Positions 51,849-55,025 of a DNA stretch of 55,025 bases are shown here, piece by piece. This DNA comes from Alphaproteobacteria bacterium (GTDB lineage Bacteria; Pseudomonadota; Alphaproteobacteria; Micavibrionales; Micavibrionaceae): the NCBI GenBank assembly GCA_030147745.1, contig JASBUS010000020.1:1-55025 (forward strand), in the 5' to 3' direction. Numbering within the stretch: position 1 is the stretch's first letter; the number at the start of each line of letters is the position of its first letter. A model generated the notes under the pieces. The model saw nothing but the letters and a program-made list of their open reading frames with translations. It ran no database searches and was not told the DNA's origin. Position numbers and translations under genes: made by a program.

Positions 51849-51977
51849 ATGAAAGATATGACTGGCCAGAAAAACAAAGCAACGCGCACGTCAATTTATT
51901 GCAATAAGAAGATCATTGCTTCAATTACATCAGGACGCAAATTGGCGATTCCGCGTGATGTTGTGAAAGCGGTATAA
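51849..51977 (+). CDS. Small basic protein, 42 residues
   Basis: A 42-codon frame starting ATG 51849 with an AGGGAGGA Shine-Dalgarno (51833-51840) eight bases upstream, the strongest in the window, and a perfect terminator 23 bases after the stop. The product (start MKDMTGQKNKATRTSIYCNK, end IPRDVVKAV) is basic, with ten Lys or Arg residues and one Cys, and no membrane segment. The core IASITSGRKLAIPRDVV looks like a short strand-turn-helix unit of a small DNA- or RNA-binding protein, but no family is recognised. A GGGCC/GGCCC hairpin lies upstream. The isolated, well-bounded transcription unit is the main support. Confidence 0.65.
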   Translation: MKDMTGQKNKATRTSIYCNKKIIASITSGRKLAIPRDVVKAV

Positions 51978-52000
51978 ATAGATATGAATTCAAAGATTAA

Positions 52001-52025
52001 GGCGGCTGATAGCCGCCTTTTTTAT
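52001..52025. terminator. Terminator after the 42-codon ORF
   Basis: GGCGGCT, loop GAT, AGCCGCC, then TTTTTTATT. Perfect stem and T run; an A-poor left flank means it serves mainly the (+) strand. Confidence 0.88.
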
Positions 52026-52044
52026 TGTCTGTATATTTCGCCTA

Positions 52045-52455
52045 TTAAACACGCGGCGGTGGGTTATCATCCCAGTCGCTTTTGCGATATTTATATTGTA
52101 GGGCAATGACAAAAGCCTTGATTGGCTTTAAGGAGCCCAGCGTTAGGATTAAACCGAGTGTGCCCCAAATCAGGACATGTAGCCACACAGGCCAGCCAAA
52201 TTTTACTTCAACGATTAGGGCGAGCGGCACAAGTAAGAAGCCAAGGAAGAAGATTAAAAACACTGCAGGGCCATCGGCGCTATCGCTACGGCTTAAATCA
52301 AATCCGCATGTCTCGCATTTCTCTTTCAGCTCAAATGTAAAGAAACCAGAATGAAAGATTTTGCCTTCATGACATTTAGGGCATTTACAAAACAACGCCA
52401 TCTTAAGCAGACTTAAAATGGCGTTGTTATTTGTTTGTTTATCTGGCGCGTTCAT
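52045..52455 (-). CDS. DUF983 family membrane protein
   Basis: 136 residues with an N-terminal zinc-ribbon-like CKCPKCHEGKIFHSGFFTFELKEKCETCGFDL (two CxxC pairs) and DGPAVFLIFFLGFLLVPLALIVEVKF, the DUF983 signature, followed by two membrane helices and a basic tail. DUF983 genes commonly sit after ctaE in alphaproteobacterial cytochrome oxidase operons, with an unknown role in assembly. The start overlaps the ctaE stop by one base (TAATG), implying translational coupling. Confidence 0.9.
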   Translation of the reverse strand: MNAPDKQTNNNAILSLLKMALFCKCPKCHEGKIFHSGFFTFELKEKCETCGFDLSRSDSADGPAVFLIFFLGFLLVPLALIVEVKFGWPVWLHVLIWGTLGLILTLGSLKPIKAFVIALQYKYRKSDWDDNPPPRV

Positions 52456-53372
52456 TAATGCGCTACCGCGGCTGTTTTGGCTAATTCAGCGACAGCTGAA
52501 GCGTCACCCATGCCGATTTTATTACCCCACCAGTAGATGGCGATGAAAAGGAACAACCATACAACGTCGACGAAATGCCAATACCAAGCAGCTGCTTCGA
52601 AGCCAAAATGGCGCTCTTTCGTGAAGTGACCTTGGATTGCACGCAACCAACATACGGCAAGGAAGATTGTCCCGACCAAAACGTGGAAACCGTGGAAGCC
52701 TGTCGCCATATAGAATGCTGATGGATAAATACCTTCAGTAAAGCCAAACGCAGCGTGTTGATATTCGTAAACTTGGAAGCCAAGGAAAATGACGCCTAAA
52801 AGCACAGTTATGCCCAAAGCTTTAGCCATCTCTTGCTGTTTGCCTTCTAAAATTGCGTGATGTGCCCATGTCACAGTTGTGCCTGAAAGCAAAAGAATCA
52901 TGGTCATCATGAATGGAAGGTCAAATGGCTCAATAATTGTGATTTGTGGTGGTGGCCAAATGCCTTGTGTATATTCAACGCGTAAATATTGTTGAACTTC
53001 TCCTGCAAAGAGCGAGGCATCAAAGAACGCCCAGAAAAAGGCGACGAAGAACATAACTTCAGATGCAATGAACAAAAGCATGCCATAGCGGAAGCCAATA
53101 GAGGCAATCTCTGTATGGGCTTTTTCAACGACAGATTCGTGTATAACGTCTTTCCACCAGAAAAACATTACGGCGAGAATAGCAAGTACACCTAAAATTG
53201 GGCCGAATAAGCCAATTTTAGTGCCTGCGATTTCTGCATCATGCATAAACATGACCATACCTGTGGCAAAAACACCGCCTGCAAGCGCGCCCATAAGCGG
53301 CCAAATGCTTGGGTTAACCAAGTGATAAGGGTGCGGTTTGCCCGTGGTTGTATATTCTATTTCCTCAGCCAT
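52455..53372 (-). CDS. ctaE: Cytochrome c oxidase subunit III
   Basis: Third core subunit of the aa3-type oxidase, inner membrane. Seven predicted helices. Signatures: HPYHLVNPSIWPLMGALAG near residue 14, FRYGMLLFIASEVMFFVAFFWAFFDASL with the conserved Glu (SEVMFF) near 102, WPPPQITIIEPFDLPFMMTMILLLSGTTVTWAHHAI near 145, and GFHGFHVLVGTIFLAVCWLRAIQGHFTKERHFGFEAAAWYWHFVDVVWLFLFIAIYWWG near the end. 305 residues. It follows ctaG by 115 bases on the same strand. The subunit I and II genes are outside the window. Confidence 0.97.
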   Translation of the reverse strand: MAEEIEYTTTGKPHPYHLVNPSIWPLMGALAGGVFATGMVMFMHDAEIAGTKIGLFGPILGVLAILAVMFFWWKDVIHESVVEKAHTEIASIGFRYGMLLFIASEVMFFVAFFWAFFDASLFAGEVQQYLRVEYTQGIWPPPQITIIEPFDLPFMMTMILLLSGTTVTWAHHAILEGKQQEMAKALGITVLLGVIFLGFQVYEYQHAAFGFTEGIYPSAFYMATGFHGFHVLVGTIFLAVCWLRAIQGHFTKERHFGFEAAAWYWHFVDVVWLFLFIAIYWWGNKIGMGDASAVAELAKTAAVAH

Positions 53373-53487
53373 ACTTTTCTATTCCTGTTTTGAAGCTATT
53401 GGATAATCCGGATTTTGTTTATTATTCGTATTTATAATAAAATAATTTGTCTAATAAAACCATAAACTTGTTGATTTCACAAGAGGG

Positions 53488-54105
53488 TTATTCTGCATTG
53501 TAAAACGCATCCATGGCCTTTTCTAGTTCCTTACTCTCTGTGCGGTAGAAGGTATAGGATAATGTGATTAAGCTGACATCTTCCATATGTGGGTCATCGG
53601 CAAAGGCGGGATCAACATAAAAAAGCACAGGCATTTGTACTTCTTGCTCAGGTTCTAAAATTTGTTCGCCAAAGCAGAAGCATTCAATTTTGTGAAAATA
53701 TTTTCCAGCCTTTAACGGCGTGACATTATATATGGCTGTGCCTGCGCTGGGTTTATTATCAAGATTTTTGGCAATATAGTGGGTTAAGCCTTGTGCGCCG
53801 ATATTGACGGTGACGCTGCGTTCACCTGGTTTGAAATCCCAGTGCAAATTTTGATTAACGTCTGATGAGAAATTAATGCGTATCTGACGATCACGAATAA
53901 GGCTTTGGTCTGGCGCGGCTTCTGCGGTTTGTGGCGTTCCACCAAAGCCCGTAACGCGGCAAAATACATCGTATAAAGGGACAGAGGCATAAGCGAGGCC
54001 AATCATTGCGAAGACGGTAAGAAATACCGTGCGCGCTAATTTTTTGTTTTTGGCAGCAAGAAGTTCTTCGCGGCTTAGTTCAGGTTTTTCTTGATTATTC
54101 TGCAT
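53488..54105 (-). CDS. ctaG: Cytochrome c oxidase assembly protein CtaG (Cox11)
   Basis: Copper chaperone that inserts CuB into subunit I. One N-terminal membrane helix (TVFLTVFAMIGLAYASVPLYDVFC), then VTGFGGTPQ, the periplasmic beta domain with INFSSDVNQNLHWDFKPGERSVTVNIGAQGLTHYIAKN, and the copper-binding CFCF motif in FHKIECFCFGEQ near residue 145. 205 residues from ATG 54105; a GTG at 54117 adds four. The start overlaps the stop of the preceding gene by 11 bases. This small preceding gene takes the place where relatives have ctaB or a coxF gene. Confidence 0.96.
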   Translation of the reverse strand: MQNNQEKPELSREELLAAKNKKLARTVFLTVFAMIGLAYASVPLYDVFCRVTGFGGTPQTAEAAPDQSLIRDRQIRINFSSDVNQNLHWDFKPGERSVTVNIGAQGLTHYIAKNLDNKPSAGTAIYNVTPLKAGKYFHKIECFCFGEQILEPEQEVQMPVLFYVDPAFADDPHMEDVSLITLSYTFYRTESKELEKAMDAFYNAE

Positions 54106-54397
54106 GGTTTTCTTCACTTATTTTTTCGATCACAATTTTATATTTTGTTTTAAAGCCGAAGCCTTTGGTCATCAGCAATTTCATAAAGAAAATTAAAGAA
54201 AAGGTGACAACCATAATGCCGATAGCATTTGTGCCCGCATCAACTAAGGGCGCAGGGAATTGCCCTACGCGCGCAAGGATGCCCCACATCGCGGCAAAGA
54301 TACCGCCTAATATAAAAGATGTCCCCATTGCACGCCAATTATAGGCCCAGCAGAGCATGATGGCGTTTTTTAGGTTTGGTGGTAGTTTCTCACTCAT
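54095..54397 (-). CDS. Hypothetical membrane protein upstream of ctaG
   Basis: Not recognised. 100 residues from ATG 54397, with AGGA nine bases upstream. Two membrane segments (AMGTSFILGGIFAAMWGILA; NAIGIMVVTFSLIFFMKLLMT) and a basic, then acidic C-terminal tail (FGFKTKYKIVIEKISEENHAE). It overlaps the ctaG start by 11 bases and lies four bases after the mrp stop, so all three are probably one transcript. The position suggests a role in oxidase assembly or in the CoxF-like slot, but that is only context. Confidence 0.72.
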   Translation of the reverse strand: MSEKLPPNLKNAIMLCWAYNWRAMGTSFILGGIFAAMWGILARVGQFPAPLVDAGTNAIGIMVVTFSLIFFMKLLMTKGFGFKTKYKIVIEKISEENHAE

Positions 54398-54401
54398 ATA
54401 T

Positions 54402-55025
54402 TCATTCCTTTGCGATGATATTGTCTGCAATATCATTAAATGATTTGTCTGTGGCGGGTGTGCCGCCGTCAGCTGCTTCGCGAATGCCCATATTTAATGG
54501 GATCGCACCTAAAAATTTAATGCCAAGTTTTTCGGCCTCATGCATTGCGCCGTTATGGCCAAAAATCTCTGACACTTCACCGCATTTTGGGCAGGTGAAG
54601 AGGGACATATTCTCAATTAGCCCTAATATTGAGATATTGGTTTTTTTATACATCTCAAGCCCTTTGCGCGCGTCAATTAACGCAAGGTCTTGCGGCGTTG
54701 AGACGATAATCGCACCATCTGGTGGCATTTTTTGCGCCAAAGTCAGCTGTGCATCACCTGTGCCTGGGGGCATATCGATCAGAAGGTAATCAAGCCCATC
54801 CCATGCGACATCACGGAAAAGCTGAACAATAGCGCTTTGTACCATCGGGCCGCGCCAAATGAGCGGGCTTTCTTCATCAATCAGGAAGCCGATTGACATG
54901 ATTTTTAAACCATGAGCCTCAGGCGGAATAATTTTGCCGTCTTGATTGGTGTCGGGCTTACCTTGGGTATAATTTATATTTTGTAAGCCGCTGAGGCGTG
55001 GCTGCGATGGGCCGTAAATATCGGC
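54402..55025 (-). CDS. Mrp/ApbC/NBP35 family P-loop ATPase, partial
   Basis: C-terminal part of a scaffold-type ATPase that carries Fe-S clusters. The frame runs off the window edge at 55025 with DIYGPSQPRLSGL as the first residues seen, so the N-terminal domain and Walker A motif are missing. Present: IMSIGFLIDEESPLIWRGPMV, YLLIDMPPGTGDAQLTLAQ (Walker B region), IVSTPQDLALIDARKGLEMY, and the Fe-S-binding CPKCGE (CxxC) with IFGHNGA. Stop is at 54402. It is directly upstream of the ctaG cluster. Confidence 0.93.
   Translation of the reverse strand, partial: ADIYGPSQPRLSGLQNINYTQGKPDTNQDGKIIPPEAHGLKIMSIGFLIDEESPLIWRGPMVQSAIVQLFRDVAWDGLDYLLIDMPPGTGDAQLTLAQKMPPDGAIIVSTPQDLALIDARKGLEMYKKTNISILGLIENMSLFTCPKCGEVSEIFGHNGAMHEAEKLGIKFLGAIPLNMGIREAADGGTPATDKSFNDIADNIIAKE

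Overview
The window is a compact, moderately AT-rich stretch of an alphaproteobacterial chromosome (GC not computed). The evidence is the gene content: COQ9, a Tim44-like protein, DUF1150 beside an Hsp20 gene, a DUF6489-type protein, a zf-CHCC (NDUFS6-like) protein, Cox11/CoxIII with DUF983, and a hemE gene flanking an origin-like intergenic region. I cannot name the genus. A lone IcmL-like protein and two DUF6782-like proteins fit a deep Rhodospirillales/Micavibrio-type lineage, but that is only a guess. No tRNA, rRNA, IS element, CRISPR array or prophage was seen.

Layout. 1-9.9 kb: comM, an unknown helical protein, an IcmL-like periplasmic protein, coq9 divergent from ubiB, mltA, a Tim44-like gene divergent from secB, mnmE and a DUF6489 gene. 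9.9-11.5 kb: two tandem HExxH paralogues. 11.5-20.8 kb: rho, an unknown secreted protein, xthA, glnB, ubiH co-translated with an EF-hand protein, then the heme genes hemJ-hemH-hemE. 20.83-21.21 kb: candidate oriC with near-consensus DnaA boxes, from which genes diverge. 21.2-28.8 kb (+): an unknown protein, two DUF6782-like paralogues, aroE-coaE-dnaQ, a SCO1 protein and a FadL-type porin. 28.8-33.6 kb (-): holA-lptE-leuS-DUF3576. 33.8-35.8 kb (+): lolA, a flavin reductase-like protein and recR. 35.8-43.7 kb (-): two unknowns, parB-parA, rsmG-mnmG and ftsK, with three perfect parS palindromes inside rsmG and ftsK. 43.9-49.2 kb: a small unknown, rne (-), amiC (+) and a small lipoprotein. 49.3-55 kb: small conserved and unknown genes, hsp20 with DUF1150, a 42-residue ORF, and a (-) run of DUF983-ctaE-ctaG, an unknown membrane protein and mrp (cut by the window edge).

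How the genes fit together. The window carries much of the origin and segregation machinery (oriC, ParABS, FtsK), MnmE/MnmG for wobble-uridine tRNA modification, late heme synthesis, several ubiquinone genes (coq9, ubiB, ubiH) and cytochrome oxidase assembly (SCO1, CtaG, CtaE). Heme, quinone and copper delivery all feed the same respiratory chain. Envelope genes (secB, lolA, lptE, mltA, amiC, FadL) are interspersed.

The most unusual points are these. The origin neighbourhood is rearranged: the parABS/mnmG block lies on the other side of oriC from mnmE and is transcribed toward the origin. Two paralogues with a degenerate metallopeptidase motif sit next to oriC. A tandem pair has intact HEAAH/HESTH motifs. 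A 42-codon ORF has a near-perfect Shine-Dalgarno sequence and its own terminator.
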